Origin: Paraburkholderia kururiensis JCM 10599 = LMG 19447
Lineage (GTDB): Bacteria; Pseudomonadota; Gammaproteobacteria; Burkholderiales; Burkholderiaceae
Assembly (NCBI RefSeq): GCF_003986935.1
Contig: NZ_RJZE01000014.1
Span: 62,001 to 126,000 of the forward strand
Reading direction: 5' to 3'
DNA: 64,000 bases
The notes under the pieces were generated by a model, which made no database searches, was not told where the DNA came from, and saw nothing but the letters and a program-made list of their open reading frames with translations. Position numbers and translations under genes: made by a program. Positions within the stretch are counted from its first letter, which is position 1; every line of letters starts with the position of its first letter. Shown in pieces: positions 8,003 to 18,670 of this stretch.

Positions 8003-9553
8003 ATGAATCTATTCCGAGCCCTGCTGACGGTCAGCGGCTTCACGCTGCTGTCGCGCGTGACCGGACTGGCCCGCGAAACGCTGATTGCCCGCGCGTTCGG
8101 CGCGAGCCAGTTCACCGACGCTTTCTACGTCGCTTTCCGCATTCCGAACCTGTTGCGCCGCATTTCCGCCGAAGGCGCGTTTTCGCAGGCATTCGTCCCC
8201 ATCCTCGCCGAGTTCAAGAACCAGAAGGGCCACGATGCAACCCGCGCGCTCGTGGACGCGATGTCCACCGTACTCGCGTGGACGCTGGCCGTGCTTTCGC
8301 TGCTCGGCATCGTGGGCGCGTCGTGGGTCGTGCTGGTGGTTGCGTCCGGTCTGCAGGCCGAGGGCGAGGCGTTCAGGCTGGCCGTCGTGATGACGCGGAT
8401 CATGTTCCCGTACATCGTGTTCATCTCGCTCACGTCGCTTGCGTCGGGCGTGCTCAACACCTACAAGCTCTTCTCGCTGCCCGCCTTCGCGCCGGTGCTG
8501 CTCAACGTGTCGTTCATCGCCGCGGCAGTATTCGTGGCGCCGCATATGAAGCAGCCCGTCTATGCACTCGCATGGGCCGTGATCGTGGGCGGGGTGTTGC
8601 AGTTCATCGTGCAACTGCCGGGGCTGAAGAAAATCGACATGATGCCGCGCATCACCATGCGGCCCGTCGCGGCGCTCGCCCACCGGGGCGTGAAGCGTGT
8701 GCTTGCGAAGATGGTGCCCGCGATGTTCGCGGTGTCGGTCGCACAGATCAGCCTCATCATCAATACCAACATCGCATCGCGCCTGGGCGCCGGCGCGGTT
8801 TCGTGGATCAACTACGCGGACCGCCTGATGGAGTTCCCCACCGCGCTGCTCGGCGTTGCCTTGGGTACGATCCTGCTGCCCAGCCTCTCGAAGGCGCACG
8901 TGGACGCGGACACGCACGAATATTCCGCGCTGCTCGACTGGGGCCTGCGCGTGACGTTCCTGCTCGCTGCGCCCAGCGCCATTGCGCTCTTCTTCTTCGC
9001 CGAGCCGCTCACGGCCACGCTGTTCCACTACGGGCTCTTCAACGGCCGCTCCGTCGTCATGGTGGGCCGCGCGCTCTCGGCTTACGGCGTGGGGCTGGTC
9101 GGACTCATTCTCATCAAGATTCTCGCGCCCGGTTTTTACGCGCGCCAGGATATCAAGACGCCGGTGAAGATCGGCGTTGCGGTGCTTGTCGCGACCCAGG
9201 TCGGCAACTACGTGTTCGTGCCCATCTTCGCGCACGCCGGGCTGACCTTGTCGGTCGGGCTCGGCGCTTGCATGAACGCGCTGCTGCTGTTCATCGGTTT
9301 GCGCCGACGCGGCATCTATTCGCCGCTGCCGGGTTGGACGGCATTTTTCGTGCAACTGCTCGGGGCATGCCTCGTGCTGGCAGGCACCATGCACTGGTTC
9401 GCGATCAACTTCGACTGGATCGGCATGCACCGCCAACCCTTCATGCGCATCGCGTTGCTGGGTGCCTGTCTCGTGCTGTTCGCGGCGCTATATTTCGGTA
9501 TGCTTTGGCTGATGGGTTTCAAGTACGCGTACTTCAAGAGGCGGGCGAAGTGA
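8003..9553 (+). CDS. murJ: Lipid II flippase MurJ (MviN)
   Basis: A polytopic inner-membrane protein of 516 aa in the MOP exporter superfamily that moves lipid II across the membrane for peptidoglycan assembly. About 14 hydrophobic spans can be counted. The N-terminus MNLFRALLTVSGFTLLSRVTG and the RIPNLLRRISAEGAFSQAFVP segment are highly conserved in MurJ. It is divergent from rpsT, and its stop codon touches the start region of the next gene, so the two are likely cotranscribed. Confidence 0.96.
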   Translation: MNLFRALLTVSGFTLLSRVTGLARETLIARAFGASQFTDAFYVAFRIPNLLRRISAEGAFSQAFVPILAEFKNQKGHDATRALVDAMSTVLAWTLAVLSLLGIVGASWVVLVVASGLQAEGEAFRLAVVMTRIMFPYIVFISLTSLASGVLNTYKLFSLPAFAPVLLNVSFIAAAVFVAPHMKQPVYALAWAVIVGGVLQFIVQLPGLKKIDMMPRITMRPVAALAHRGVKRVLAKMVPAMFAVSVAQISLIINTNIASRLGAGAVSWINYADRLMEFPTALLGVALGTILLPSLSKAHVDADTHEYSALLDWGLRVTFLLAAPSAIALFFFAEPLTATLFHYGLFNGRSVVMVGRALSAYGVGLVGLILIKILAPGFYARQDIKTPVKIGVAVLVATQVGNYVFVPIFAHAGLTLSVGLGACMNALLLFIGLRRRGIYSPLPGWTAFFVQLLGACLVLAGTMHWFAINFDWIGMHRQPFMRIALLGACLVLFAALYFGMLWLMGFKYAYFKRRAK

Positions 9554-9558
9554 CCACC

Positions 9559-10401
9559 ATGACGCGGGTTCTCGATTATTTCAGCGCGCTCGTTGCCGAG
9601 GACGACAGCCTGCCGCTCACCGAGGCAGCACTCGCGATCGCGCAGGACGCCTACCCGGACGTCGACCTGCAAGGCACGCTCGCGGAGATCGACGAACTCG
9701 TCCTGCGCGTGAAGCGCCGCCTGCCGGAGGGCGCCGACGTGCGGCAGAAAGTGGGCATCCTGAACCGCTTCTTCTTTCGCGAACTCGGCTTCGCCTGCAA
9801 TCTCAACGACTACTACGACCCCGATAACAGCCACCTGAACGTCGTGCTCAAACGCCGGCGCGGCATTCCCATCTCGCTAGCCATTCTGTATCTGGAGATG
9901 GCGTCCCAGCTCGATCTGCCTGTGCGCGGCGTATCGTTTCCCGGCCACTTTCTGCTGCGTGTTTCCACGCCCGAAGGCGACGTGATGCTGGACCCGACCA
10001 ACGGACACTCGCTGTCCGAATCGGAGATGGTCGAGATGCTGGAGCCGTACGTCGCGAAGGCCGGCGAGTCGGTGGGGCGTGCGCTGCGCATGTTGCTGCA
10101 GCCGGCCACGCGGCGCGAGATCGTGGCGCGCATGCTGCACAACCTGAAGTCGACGTATCTGCAGACGGAGCGCTGGCAGCGCCTGCTCGGCATACAGCAG
10201 CGGCTTGTGATCCTGCTGCCGGAGAGTCTCGAGGAAGTGCGCGACCGTGGCTTTGCCTACGCGCGGCTCGATTACCTGCGGCCCGCGCTCGAAGACCTCG
10301 AACGCTACCTGGGCGAGCGGCCCGATGCAGAGGACGCTACCGTCGTGGAATCGCAACTGCACGAATTGCGGCAGCGTACGGAGAACCACGGCGGTAATTG
10401 A
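9559..10401 (+). CDS. SirB1/transglutaminase-like tetratricopeptide protein
   Basis: A 280-aa protein of the SirB1 (YchA-like, Transglut_core2) family. The conserved core is HLNVVLKRRRGIPISLAIL at about residues 93-112, followed by GVSFPGHFLLR. A helical C-terminal third resembling TPR repeats ends in QLHELRQRTEN. No catalytic cysteine is evident at the transglutaminase position, so it may be non-enzymatic. The ATG at 9559 is used; an in-frame GTG at 9550 would overlap the murJ stop as GTGA and is a real alternative implying translational coupling. A terminator follows. Confidence 0.85.
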   Translation: MTRVLDYFSALVAEDDSLPLTEAALAIAQDAYPDVDLQGTLAEIDELVLRVKRRLPEGADVRQKVGILNRFFFRELGFACNLNDYYDPDNSHLNVVLKRRRGIPISLAILYLEMASQLDLPVRGVSFPGHFLLRVSTPEGDVMLDPTNGHSLSESEMVEMLEPYVAKAGESVGRALRMLLQPATRREIVARMLHNLKSTYLQTERWQRLLGIQQRLVILLPESLEEVRDRGFAYARLDYLRPALEDLERYLGERPDAEDATVVESQLHELRQRTENHGGN

Positions 10402-10445
10402 GCGAAGCCAGAGCCGCGCTTGCGAGCCGCAGGCGCTTGCAGCAA

Positions 10446-10489
10446 GAAAAAATCCCTCGACAAGGGCGCGCCCCATCGAGGGATTTTTT
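10446..10489. terminator. Bidirectional terminator after the SirB1-like gene
   Basis: Arms AAAAAATCCCTCGA and TCGAGGGATTTTTT pair across a 15-base GC-rich loop. It serves both the plus-strand gene and the converging dehydrogenase gene. Confidence 0.9.
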
Positions 10490-10522
10490 ATGCCGCAGCG
10501 AAGGCGGCGCTACGCCCTGCGC

Positions 10523-11281
10523 TTACTTCGGTTGCATCCGGATCGCGCCGTCGAGGCGAATCACTTCGCCGTTGAGCATCGGATTGTCGAAGATCTGCTT
10601 GACGAGCATCGCGTACTCGGCGGGTTTGCCGAGTCGCGAGGGGAACGGCACCATCGCACCGAGCGCGTCCTGCACTTCCTTGGGCATGCCCAGCAGCATC
10701 GGCGTTTCGAAGATGCCTGGTGCGATGGTCATGACGCGGATGGCATTGCGCGACAGGTCGCGCGCCACGGGCAGCGTCATGGCCACCACGCCGCCTTTCG
10801 ATGCCGCATAGGCGGCCTGGCCGATCTGGCCGTCGTACGCGGCCACCGAGGCCGTATTCACGATTACTCCGCGTTCGCCCGCGGCATTCGGCTCGTTCTT
10901 CGCCATCGCCGAGGCGGCGAGACGAATCATGTTGAAGGTGCCGATGAGGTTGACCGAAAGGGTCTTCGTGAAGATGTCGAGCGGATGCGGACCTTCCTTG
11001 CCGACTGTCTTCGCGGCCGGCGCAATGCCCGCGCAGTTCACGAGCCCGCGCAGCGAGCCCAGCGCGAGCGCGGCGGCAACGGCGCGCTCGCCGTCCTCCT
11101 CGCTCGCCACATTGCACCGGACGAACACGCCGCCCAGCTCTTTCGCCAGCGCGTGGCCGGCTTCTTCATTGAGATCGGCGAGAACGGTTTTGCCGCCCTC
11201 GTTGGCGATCAGGCGCGCCGTGGCTGCGCCCAGACCCGATGCTGCGCCGGTGATCAGAAAAACGTTGTCGCGAATTTCCAT
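10523..11281 (-). CDS. Short-chain dehydrogenase, 3-hydroxyacyl-CoA dehydrogenase type 2-like
   Basis: A 252-aa classical SDR. The NAD-binding [10 protein letters not shown] motif is at residues 11-20, NCAGIAP near 85, the catalytic serine in [11 protein letters not shown], and the YAASK tyrosine/lysine pair after it. The run [21 protein letters not shown] and the downstream [15 protein letters not shown] closely recall HSD17B10-type 3-hydroxyacyl-CoA dehydrogenases of fatty acid beta-oxidation. The ATG at 11281 has AGGAGG about 11 bases upstream. It lies 173 bp downstream of adk on the same strand. The physiological substrate is inferred. Confidence 0.88.
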   Translation of the reverse strand: MEIRDNVFLITGAASGLGAATARLIANEGGKTVLADLNEEAGHALAKELGGVFVRCNVASEEDGERAVAAALALGSLRGLVNCAGIAPAAKTVGKEGPHPLDIFTKTLSVNLIGTFNMIRLAASAMAKNEPNAAGERGVIVNTASVAAYDGQIGQAAYAASKGGVVAMTLPVARDLSRNAIRVMTIAPGIFETPMLLGMPKEVQDALGAMVPFPSRLGKPAEYAMLVKQIFDNPMLNGEVIRLDGAIRMQPK

Positions 11282-11454
11282 CGTTGCTGCTCCTCCTGGG
11301 TTTTCCTGGATGTGTCCAGGTTCTTTGTCCCCGGCCTCGCGGCACGGCGCGCGGGGCCGGGGACAATCGGAGAAAGCAGCCGGAAAGTCGCCGTGCCGCG
11401 GTGCCGCCGTACCGATGCGGCGGGGCGCTTGTTTTGTGAACGGCGAGTGGCGGC

Positions 11455-12132
<678 letters not shown>

Positions 12133-12411
12133 CTATGTGAATTCTTGCGGCGCGATGCGGGCAGCCTGCCTTGCGCATGCCGTTCCTGCATTTGCCTCGT
12201 TTTTCTGCTGTTCCTTCGTGCGGGTCTCGCGCTCCGTTACGACACCTGCGACACCGGCGGTGCTGCCGCCTCGCGCAGCAACGTCTTGAAGACGGCGCAG
12301 CAAGGCTGGCGCATCACGCATGGGCGTCGGCATTGGCATCGGGAAACACGGGGAAACCCTGGCGCACAAAGGCTTGGGAAGGCGCGCGCGAACGTCCGAT
12401 TATGCCATGGC

Positions 12412-13212
12412 TTACTGCGTTGTCAGCCCGAAAAGCGCCTGAACGCGGGCAAGATCGGCGGGTGTATCGACACCGGGCGCCGGCGCATCGGCGGCCACGA
12501 GCACTGCGATGCGCTCGCCATGCCACATCGCGCGCAGTTGTTCGAGCGCCTCGACTTCTTCGATCGGCGAGCGGGCAAGCGTAGGGTAGGCGCGCAGGAA
12601 TCGCGCACGATACGCATAGAGGCCGATGTGCCGATACACCGTTGCCGGCGCGGGCGGCGCGGGCATGGCCGCGACGTTGGGCCAGTGGGGCTGCCATGCA
12701 TCGCGCGCCCACGGAATGGGTGCGCGCGAGAAGTAGAGCGCGAGGCTGCGCGCATCGAGCACGACCTTCACGACGTTCGGGTTGAAGATCTCGGCGGGAT
12801 CGGTGATGCGGTGTGCCGCCGTCGCGATGGCGCAGTCCGGATTCGCTGCGAGGTGCGACGCAACGTCGCACACCAGCGCGGGGTCGATCAACGGCTCGTC
12901 GCCCTGCACGTTGACGACGATCGTGTCGTCGCTCCAGCCGAAGGTCGTCGCGACTTCCGCGAGGCGGTCGGTGCCCGAGGGATGATCGGCGCGCGTCATC
13001 ACCGCTTCGAAGCCGTGGTTGCGCGCGGCATCGAGCACGGCCTGCGCGTCGGAGGCGATCAGCACCTGGCTTGCGCCCGACGCCTGCGCGCGCTCGGCCA
13101 CGCGCACCACCATGGGCTTGCCGCCGATGTCGGCGAGCGGCTTGTTGGGCAGACGTGTCGACGCGAGGCGCGCCGGGACGACGGCAATGAACGGATGGGC
13201 GGGAGCGGTCAT
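12412..13212 (-). CDS. kdsB: 3-deoxy-manno-octulosonate cytidylyltransferase
   Basis: Activates Kdo as CMP-Kdo for lipopolysaccharide core synthesis. Family motifs are visible: [24 protein letters not shown] near the N-terminus (nucleotide-binding, read in overlapping parts), [11 protein letters not shown], and NVQGDEPLI with the metal-binding aspartate. The length is 266 aa with the ATG at 13212; the frame is open 37 codons further but the extension is not family-like. It sits downstream of lpxK and the Trm112-like gene, forming a lipid A/LPS cluster. Confidence 0.95.
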   Translation of the reverse strand: MTAPAHPFIAVVPARLASTRLPNKPLADIGGKPMVVRVAERAQASGASQVLIASDAQAVLDAARNHGFEAVMTRADHPSGTDRLAEVATTFGWSDDTIVVNVQGDEPLIDPALVCDVASHLAANPDCAIATAAHRITDPAEIFNPNVVKVVLDARSLALYFSRAPIPWARDAWQPHWPNVAAMPAPPAPATVYRHIGLYAYRARFLRAYPTLARSPIEEVEALEQLRAMWHGERIAVLVAADAPAPGVDTPADLARVQALFGLTTQ

Positions 13213-13401
13213 CGGTGCAACGGGCGGTGAAAGAAGGACGGTGAGGGATGCGTGCGCCGCACGCTGTGCGAAGACGTTTGCATCGGGCGATGCCTGCGCG
13301 GCGGGCGACGTGTCAGCGCGCAATCAACCTGCCTGCCGATAGCCGCCGTGCGCTCGTTCTGATTTCAGCAGGTCGAAAGCGCAGCGCCCAGCATCACGAT
13401 G

Positions 13402-13429
13402 ACAAAGCCCAACGGCACAAAGCCCAACG
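13402..13429. repeat. Two 13-bp direct repeats upstream of kdsB
   Basis: ACAAAGCCCAACG occurs at 13402-13414 and again at 13417-13429, just beyond the Trm112-like stop codon. No function is visible. Confidence 0.6.
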
Positions 13430-13442
13430 CAACGTCAGCGCG

Positions 13443-13643
13443 TCAGACGCCGGGACCCGCGGGATCGACGGGCGTGCCTTCAACCGTCTGACGTGCTTCG
13501 TCGACGAGCATGACGGGGATGCCGTCGCGAATCGGGTAGGCGAGCTTGTCCGCGTGGCAGATAAGCTCCTGTGCGGCGCGGTCGTAGCTGAGCGGGCCCT
13601 TGCAGATCGGGCAGACGAGGATTTCAAGCAGGCGGGCGTCCAC
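13443..13643 (-). CDS. Trm112-family zinc-ribbon protein
   Basis: A 66-aa protein of the Trm112/YcaR family, small partners or stabilisers of methyltransferases in other organisms. Only part of the zinc ribbon is clear: CPICKGPL near residue 10 and [18 protein letters not shown] following. The GTG at 13643 gives the conserved start [11 protein letters not shown] and has GGAG upstream; a TTG at 13658 would add five residues. It overlaps the end of lpxK by 20 bases, so translation is probably coupled. This order (lpxK, Trm112-like, kdsB) is common in proteobacteria. Confidence 0.9.
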   Translation of the reverse strand: MDARLLEILVCPICKGPLSYDRAAQELICHADKLAYPIRDGIPVMLVDEARQTVEGTPVDPAGPGV

Positions 13644-14643
13644 GGAGTTTCTCCACAACCAGTGCGATGAGGCGGTGATCGAGCGCAGCCTGGACAGGTA
13701 CCACCCAGATGCGCGCGTCGTGCCAGGCCGCCAATTTTACCGCATCCTTTTCGGTGATCAGGATCGCGTCGGCCTCCACATCCTCGAACGGATTCGTCGC
13801 GAACGCGTAGTGATCGGGCAGCGCGCGCGTCTCGGGCGAAAGCCCGGCCGCGCGCAGCGTGGCGAAGAAGCGCTCGGGCGCGCCGATGCCTGCCGCGGCG
13901 AGCACGCGCTGCCCGGCGAACTGCGCGAGCGGCCGGCGCAGGGCAGGGTTATCGAGATGCCACGCGTCGCCGGGCGCGAGGTCGAGGGCGAACGTGTTCG
14001 GCCAGGCCGGGAGCGAGCGCGCGTAGGGATCGTTGACGAGCGTTGCGTCGCGGTGCCGCGAAAGCGGTTCACGCAGCGGGCCGGCCGGCAGCAGAAAGCC
14101 GTTGCCACCCAGGCGATGATCGAACACGACAAGTTCCACGTCGCGCGCGAGGCGATAGTGCTGGAGACCGTCGTCGCTCACGATCACGTCCACGTCGCGG
14201 TGCGCCGCGCACAGCGCCTGCGCGGCGGCCACGCGGTCCGGACAAACCCAGACCGGCGCACCAGTGCGCCGCGCGAGGAGGAGCGGCTCGTCGCCCGCCA
14301 CGTCCGGTGTGCTCGCCGAGGTGACGGCCGTCGGCCGTTCGATTCGCGCGCCATAACCGCGCGACACGATGCCCGGCGAGAAGCCCGCCGCGCGCAGCGC
14401 TTCCACGAGCGCGATCACGGTTGGCGTCTTGCCCGTGCCGCCCACGGTCACGTTGCCCACCACGACGACCGGCACCGGCGTGCGCACGCTTTTCAGCCAG
14501 CCCGCGGAAAAGGCCGCGCGCCGCAGGGCTGCCACGGCGCCGAAGACACACGCGAACGGCGTCAACGCCCACGCGAACGGACCGCGGCGCTGCCATTCGT
14601 GGCTGACGCGGCTTTCAAGGCGCGAACGCAGGGCGTCGATCAT
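13624..14643 (-). CDS. lpxK: Tetraacyldisaccharide 4'-kinase LpxK
   Basis: Phosphorylates the lipid A disaccharide at the 4' position at the inner membrane. The Walker A-like [12 protein letters not shown] is at about residues 63-74, followed by SRGYGAR and [14 protein letters not shown]. One hydrophobic N-terminal segment ([18 protein letters not shown]) anchors the protein. The length is 339 aa with the ATG at 14643. The frame continues upstream through a repeat-rich stretch that is not family-like. It is the first gene of the minus-strand LPS set. Confidence 0.95.
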   Translation of the reverse strand: MIDALRSRLESRVSHEWQRRGPFAWALTPFACVFGAVAALRRAAFSAGWLKSVRTPVPVVVVGNVTVGGTGKTPTVIALVEALRAAGFSPGIVSRGYGARIERPTAVTSASTPDVAGDEPLLLARRTGAPVWVCPDRVAAAQALCAAHRDVDVIVSDDGLQHYRLARDVELVVFDHRLGGNGFLLPAGPLREPLSRHRDATLVNDPYARSLPAWPNTFALDLAPGDAWHLDNPALRRPLAQFAGQRVLAAAGIGAPERFFATLRAAGLSPETRALPDHYAFATNPFEDVEADAILITEKDAVKLAAWHDARIWVVPVQAALDHRLIALVVEKLRGRPPA

Positions 14644-15253
14644 CGGGGCAAGGCGGTGCGGATGGCACGAGGTGCACGAAGCGAACGAGGTGCACGAGGG
14701 GCACGAGGGGCGAGGCAAAGCGCGCGGTCAGACGATTGCGGCTCGGAGAGGGCCGGCGCGCTGAGGTGAGACGCGAGGGGCTGGGCTGCGGGCATCGGCG
14801 AGATTTCTCCGGGCGGCTAGGGCGTGCAGTGATGCGGGCGAGGCGCGAAGGCGTTCTGCATCCGGCCCCGCAAAGCCGGCACTCTAGCGCGCGAGGGCCT
14901 TGTGCGGCAAGTCGGGGACGGTTGCCAGCGCGGTGCTCAGGACCTCGCGAGGCGCTTCGAGCGCCTGTGGACAACTTTGTGGAGAACCAGCCATCGATCG
15001 CCCCGGAAAGCCCGTTCGAAAAGCCTTCCATCGGCGCCCTCCCACGTGGAAGCACGCGCAAATCCTTGTAGATCAAGGGTTTGCGCCGAATTCATTGGCG
15101 TTGCAACGGTATTGGGCGGCACTCGCGCGCGCCCGCCTGGAATGTGGACACATTGCGCTTCGCATACAGCCCGCTGGACGCAGCAAGCCCGATCGGTCTA
15201 TTGTCTGGGCGGCCAGTCAAACGCAAACTGCTGCAAAACCGCTCATTCATCGC
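14644..15253 (+). other. 610-bp gap between lpxK and xseA
   Basis: No convincing gene. Next to lpxK a 13-bp sequence, ACGAGGTGCACGA, is repeated at 14667-14679 and 14685-14697. Around 14966-14986 two TGTGGA-cores resemble weak DnaA boxes. The final 200 bp is less GC-rich and probably holds the xseA promoter, but no clear -35/-10 pair could be chosen. In several relatives I recall exbB/exbD-like genes between lpxK and xseA; no trace of them is readable here. Confidence 0.5.
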
Positions 15254-16654
15254 ATGAACTCCGACAGCTTCGACCGTTCCTCCGATCGTTCATTCACCTC
15301 GTCGATTTCGGCGGGTGGCGAGGCCGTGGTGCCGGTTTCGGCGCTCAACCGCGCCATCGGCACGCTGCTCGAACGGTCGTTTCCTCTGGTGTGGGTGTCG
15401 GGCGAGGTGTCGAACTTCACGCGCGCCGCGAGCGGCCACTGGTACTTCTCGATCAAGGACGCGCAGGCGCAGATGCGCTGCGTCATGTTCCGTGGACGCG
15501 CCCAGTACGCCGAGTTCACGCCGCGCGAAGGCGATCGCATCGAAGTGCGCGCGCTCGTCACGATGTACGAGCCGCGCGGCGAATTGCAGCTCAACGTGGA
15601 AGCGGTACGCCGTACCGGCCAGGGGCGTCTCTACGAGGCCTTTCTGAAGCTGAAGGCAAAGCTCGAAGCCGAAGGGCTCTTCGATGCCGAACGCAAGCGG
15701 CCGCTGCCCGCGCATCCGCGCGCCATCGGTGTGGTGACGTCAATGCAGGCGGCCGCCTTGCGCGACGTGCTCACCACCTTGTGCCGGCGCGCGCCGCATG
15801 TGCCGGTGATCGTCTACCCCGCGCCGGTGCAGGGCGCAGGCGCCGCCGACAAGCTCGCCGCGATGGTGGGTGCCGCGAACGCGCGCAACGAAGTGGATGT
15901 GCTGATCGTCTGCCGCGGAGGTGGCTCGATTGAAGATTTGTGGGCGTTCAACGAGGAGGTGCTGGCCCGCGCGATTGCGGGCAGCGCGCTGCCCGTGGTG
16001 AGCGGCGTGGGTCACGAAACCGACTTCACCATTGCCGATTTCGCTGCCGACGTGCGTGCGCCGACGCCCACCGGCGCGGCGGAACTCGTGAGTCCGCAGC
16101 GTGTGCTGCTGCTGCGCGATCTCGATCATCGGCATGCGATGCTCGCGCGCGGCTTCGGCCGCATGATGGAGCGACGGGCGCAGCAGCTCGACTGGCTGGC
16201 GCGGCGGCTCGTGTCGCCCGCGGAGCGGCTCGAGCGGCAGCGCACGCATTTGCAGCAGCTGGCGGTGCGGCTCGTGTCGGCCGGCGCGCGTCCGGTGCGC
16301 GATGCGAAGTCGCGCTTTGCGCTCGTGCAGATGCGGTGGCAGCGTTGCCGTCCTGACCCCGCGCGGCACCGGCTGGCGCTCGATGCGCTGGCCCAGCGGC
16401 TTCACGGCGCCCTCGCGCGCCGGCACGAGCGCGCGTCGGCGCGCGTGGCCTCACTTGCTGCGCGGCTCGAGGTGTTGAGCCCGCAGCGCACGCTGGAGCG
16501 CGGATACGCTGCGCTGCTCGACGTGCAAAGCGGCGAAGCACTGCGCTCGCCCGCTCAACTCAAGCCCGGCAAGCGGCTCACGGTACATCTCGCCCAGGGC
16601 GCGGCGGACATTGCGCTTGCCGACGTCCAGCCGCGTTTGACGGAAGGCTTTTGA
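15254..16654 (+). CDS. xseA: Exodeoxyribonuclease VII large subunit
   Basis: The large subunit of ExoVII, which degrades single-stranded DNA in both directions. An N-terminal OB fold lies at about residues 25-125 ([22 protein letters not shown], read in overlapping parts). The catalytic domain follows with [30 protein letters not shown] and [17 protein letters not shown] basic, arginine-rich helical region at about 310-400 fits the coiled coil that binds XseB. The length is 466 aa with the ATG at 15254. The small subunit gene is not in the window. Codon usage resembles its neighbours. Confidence 0.95.
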   Translation: MNSDSFDRSSDRSFTSSISAGGEAVVPVSALNRAIGTLLERSFPLVWVSGEVSNFTRAASGHWYFSIKDAQAQMRCVMFRGRAQYAEFTPREGDRIEVRALVTMYEPRGELQLNVEAVRRTGQGRLYEAFLKLKAKLEAEGLFDAERKRPLPAHPRAIGVVTSMQAAALRDVLTTLCRRAPHVPVIVYPAPVQGAGAADKLAAMVGAANARNEVDVLIVCRGGGSIEDLWAFNEEVLARAIAGSALPVVSGVGHETDFTIADFAADVRAPTPTGAAELVSPQRVLLLRDLDHRHAMLARGFGRMMERRAQQLDWLARRLVSPAERLERQRTHLQQLAVRLVSAGARPVRDAKSRFALVQMRWQRCRPDPARHRLALDALAQRLHGALARRHERASARVASLAARLEVLSPQRTLERGYAALLDVQSGEALRSPAQLKPGKRLTVHLAQGAADIALADVQPRLTEGF

Positions 16655-16710
16655 ATTGCCGGGGGCGAGCGACGAAAGCGCAGGGCGTATGAGAAGTCGA
16701 GACGAGAAAT

Positions 16711-16764
16711 CAACGCAAATAATCAACGCAAACGCTGGACGCAAACGCCCGACGCAAACGCCCC
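16711..16764. repeat. Imperfect 13-bp repeats after xseA
   Basis: Four copies around the core CGCAAA: two in CAACGCAAA context, then GACGCAAACGCC at 16738-16749 and 16751-16762. They lie in the 451-bp gap between xseA and sodB, which otherwise holds a hairpin and the sodB promoter but no credible gene. Confidence 0.5.
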
Positions 16765-16946
16765 ATCCGAGAAACGCCCGTCAAACCATCGCGGCGCGCT
16801 TCTTGCGGCACCGTGCAAAGCGGATCGCTCACGCGACGATACCCGCTGCCGTCCCGCCATCCAGCACGCTGCTGAATGACGTCCCGATGACAGTCCGCGT
16901 CGCGACAGCCTGACGCCGGGCGGCACGCACTTTTAACCTTGCCCTT

Positions 16947-16975
16947 GCTGGCGTAAAGGCAGCTTTTACGCCAGC
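16947..16975. repeat. 11-bp perfect inverted repeat upstream of sodB
   Basis: GCTGGCGTAAA and TTTACGCCAGC are separated by seven bases. It could be an xseA-side terminator without a T-run or a regulator site upstream of the sodB promoter. The sequence is not Fur-box-like. Confidence 0.6.
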
Positions 16976-17018
16976 CACGCCGTTTGTCAGCATGAAGTTC
17001 GACAAAAAGGCGCGTGGT

Positions 17019-17047
17019 TTGCGGGGTTATTCCAAGTCGCCTACAAT
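17019..17047 (+). promoter_or_regulatory. sodB promoter
   Basis: TTGCGG at 17019-17024 and TACAAT at 17042-17047 are spaced 17 bp. The leader would be about 50 nt and contains AAGGA before the start codon. Confidence 0.6.
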
Positions 17048-17105
17048 CCAGTGCTCCACAGCGTCATCCGCAGACTCCCCCATAAACGACAGAAGGATCA
17101 GCACC

Positions 17106-17687
17106 ATGGCACAACATACGCTCCCGCCGCTGCCGTACGCGAAGAACGCGCTCGCTCCGCACATGTCCGAAGAGACGCTCGAGTTCCACTACGGCAAGCA
17201 TCACCAGGCCTACGTCACGAACCTGAACAACCTGATTCCGGGCACCGAATTCGAGAACCTGCCGCTGGAAGAAATCATCAAGAAGGCGTCGGGCGGTATC
17301 TTCAACAACGCCGCGCAAATCTGGAATCACACGTTCTTCTGGAACGGCCTTTCGCCGCAAGGCGGCGGTGCGCCGGCCGGCGCGCTGGGCGACGCAATCA
17401 ACGCGAAGTGGGGCTCCTACGACGCGTTCAAGGAAGCCTTCTCGAAAGCAGCCGTCGCGAACTTCGGTTCGGGCTGGACGTGGCTCGTGAAGAAGGCCGA
17501 CGGTTCGCTCGACATCGTTTCGACGAGCAACGCCGCCACGCCGCTCACCACGGACGCCAAGCCGCTCCTCACCATCGACGTGTGGGAGCACGCGTACTAC
17601 ATCGACTACCGCAATGCGCGTCCGAAGTTCGTGGAAGCGTTCTGGAACATCGTGAACTGGGACTTCGCCGCGAAGAACTTCGCATAA
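17106..17687 (+). CDS. sodB: Superoxide dismutase, iron type
   Basis: Dismutates superoxide in the cytosol. The four metal ligands are visible in their usual settings: the first histidine in [10 protein letters not shown] (about residue 27), the second in [11 protein letters not shown] (about 74), and the aspartate and third histidine in [11 protein letters not shown] (about 157 and 161). The adjacent [11 protein letters not shown] and GGGAPAG elements favour the iron form over the manganese form. The length is 193 aa. The ATG at 17106 has AAGGA upstream; the longer open frame is not homologous. Confidence 0.96.
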   Translation: MAQHTLPPLPYAKNALAPHMSEETLEFHYGKHHQAYVTNLNNLIPGTEFENLPLEEIIKKASGGIFNNAAQIWNHTFFWNGLSPQGGGAPAGALGDAINAKWGSYDAFKEAFSKAAVANFGSGWTWLVKKADGSLDIVSTSNAATPLTTDAKPLLTIDVWEHAYYIDYRNARPKFVEAFWNIVNWDFAAKNFA

Positions 17688-17728
17688 GGCGTTTGCCGTT
17701 CCGTTGCAGCGTTGCTGTAGCGTCGCAG

Positions 17729-17754
17729 AAAGCCCTCCGGTTCCGGAGGGCTTT
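17729..17754 (+). terminator. sodB terminator
   Basis: Perfect 12-base arms AAAGCCCTCCGG and CCGGAGGGCTTT with a two-base loop, ending in a short T-run. It can also act for the converging clpP paralog. Confidence 0.85.
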
Positions 17755-17793
17755 GTCGTTTACGGCGTCCGGCGATCTCAGCCGAGCCACGCT

Positions 17794-18474
17794 TCACACA
17801 GGCGAATCGTCTCTCGCCGGCCCAGTCGCGCCGATTGTGCCCATCGTGCCGATCGCGTCGCGCGAACTCAGCACATCGTCGATGAGACCATATGCTTTCG
17901 CCGCGCTCGCCGACATGAAGTTGTCGCGGTCGGTGTCTTTGCGGATCTGCTCGAGCGTCTGCCCCGTGCGTGCCGCCAGTACGCCGTCGAGCTGATCGCG
18001 CAGATACAGCACTTCCTTCGCCTGGATCTCCACGTCCGCGGCCGTGCCCTGGCTGCCGCCCGACGGCTGGTGGATCATGATGCGTGCGTTCGGCAGCGCG
18101 TAGCGCTTGCCCGGATGCCCCGCGGCGAGCAGAAAGGTGCCCATGCTGGCGGCAAAGCCAGTGCAGAGCGTGGATACGTCGGGCTTGATGAACTGCATCG
18201 TGTCGTAGATGGCGAGGCCGTCGTAGACCGAACCGCCCGGCGAGTTGATGTAAAAGCAAATATCCTTGTCGGGGTTCTCGGACTCGAGAAAGAGCAGTTG
18301 CGCCACGATCAGGCTGGCCGACTGCTCGTTCACGGGCCCGACGAGGAACACGATGCGCTCGCGCAGCAGTCGCGAATAGATGTCGTAGGCGCGCTCGCCG
18401 CGGCCGGATTGCTCGATGACGGTGGGCACGAGTCCGAGCCCGGACGACACAACGAAGGGATAACGCGTGTGCAT
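17794..18474 (-). CDS. ClpP-like serine protease, second paralog
   Basis: A 226-aa ClpP-family peptidase. The catalytic triad is intact: Ser110 in GFAASMGT, His135 in IMIHQPSGG and Asp184 in [24 protein letters not shown] precedes the serine, as in ClpP. Unlike the standard locus it is not followed by clpX or lon and not preceded by tig. The GFAAS sequence and the low-complexity tail [15 protein letters not shown] also differ from the usual ClpP. The ATG at 18474 has GAGGAA upstream. It is probably a secondary ClpP that assembles with itself or the main ClpP; its unfoldase partner is unknown. The gene is divergent from an ECF sigma factor gene. Confidence 0.9.
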   Translation of the reverse strand: MHTRYPFVVSSGLGLVPTVIEQSGRGERAYDIYSRLLRERIVFLVGPVNEQSASLIVAQLLFLESENPDKDICFYINSPGGSVYDGLAIYDTMQFIKPDVSTLCTGFAASMGTFLLAAGHPGKRYALPNARIMIHQPSGGSQGTAADVEIQAKEVLYLRDQLDGVLAARTGQTLEQIRKDTDRDNFMSASAAKAYGLIDDVLSSRDAIGTMGTIGATGPARDDSPV

Positions 18475-18670
18475 GGATTCCTCGCCAAAACGGGACGTGA
18501 TCTGCCCTGTTGACGCCCCGGCGCCGCGCCGCGTGACAGAAAAATTTTTCGCGGGAAGGCGCCGCACGGTGTCACACGCCGGGCACGCCGAACGTCATCG
18601 GAAAGAAGGGCAGCAAGAAGTCATCGAGGCGGCGCGCAGAAGCCCGCGCGATCATCGAGGAGCGAGACGA

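Noticed and set aside
14966-14986. Two TGTGGA-type cores resembling DnaA boxes
   Set aside because: Each differs from TGTGGATAA, and there is no cluster, AT-rich unwinding region or dnaA/dnaN/rnpA context, so not an origin.
16656-16913. Short frame right after xseA
   Set aside because: TTG start without a ribosome-binding site, low-complexity product, covers the short repeats.
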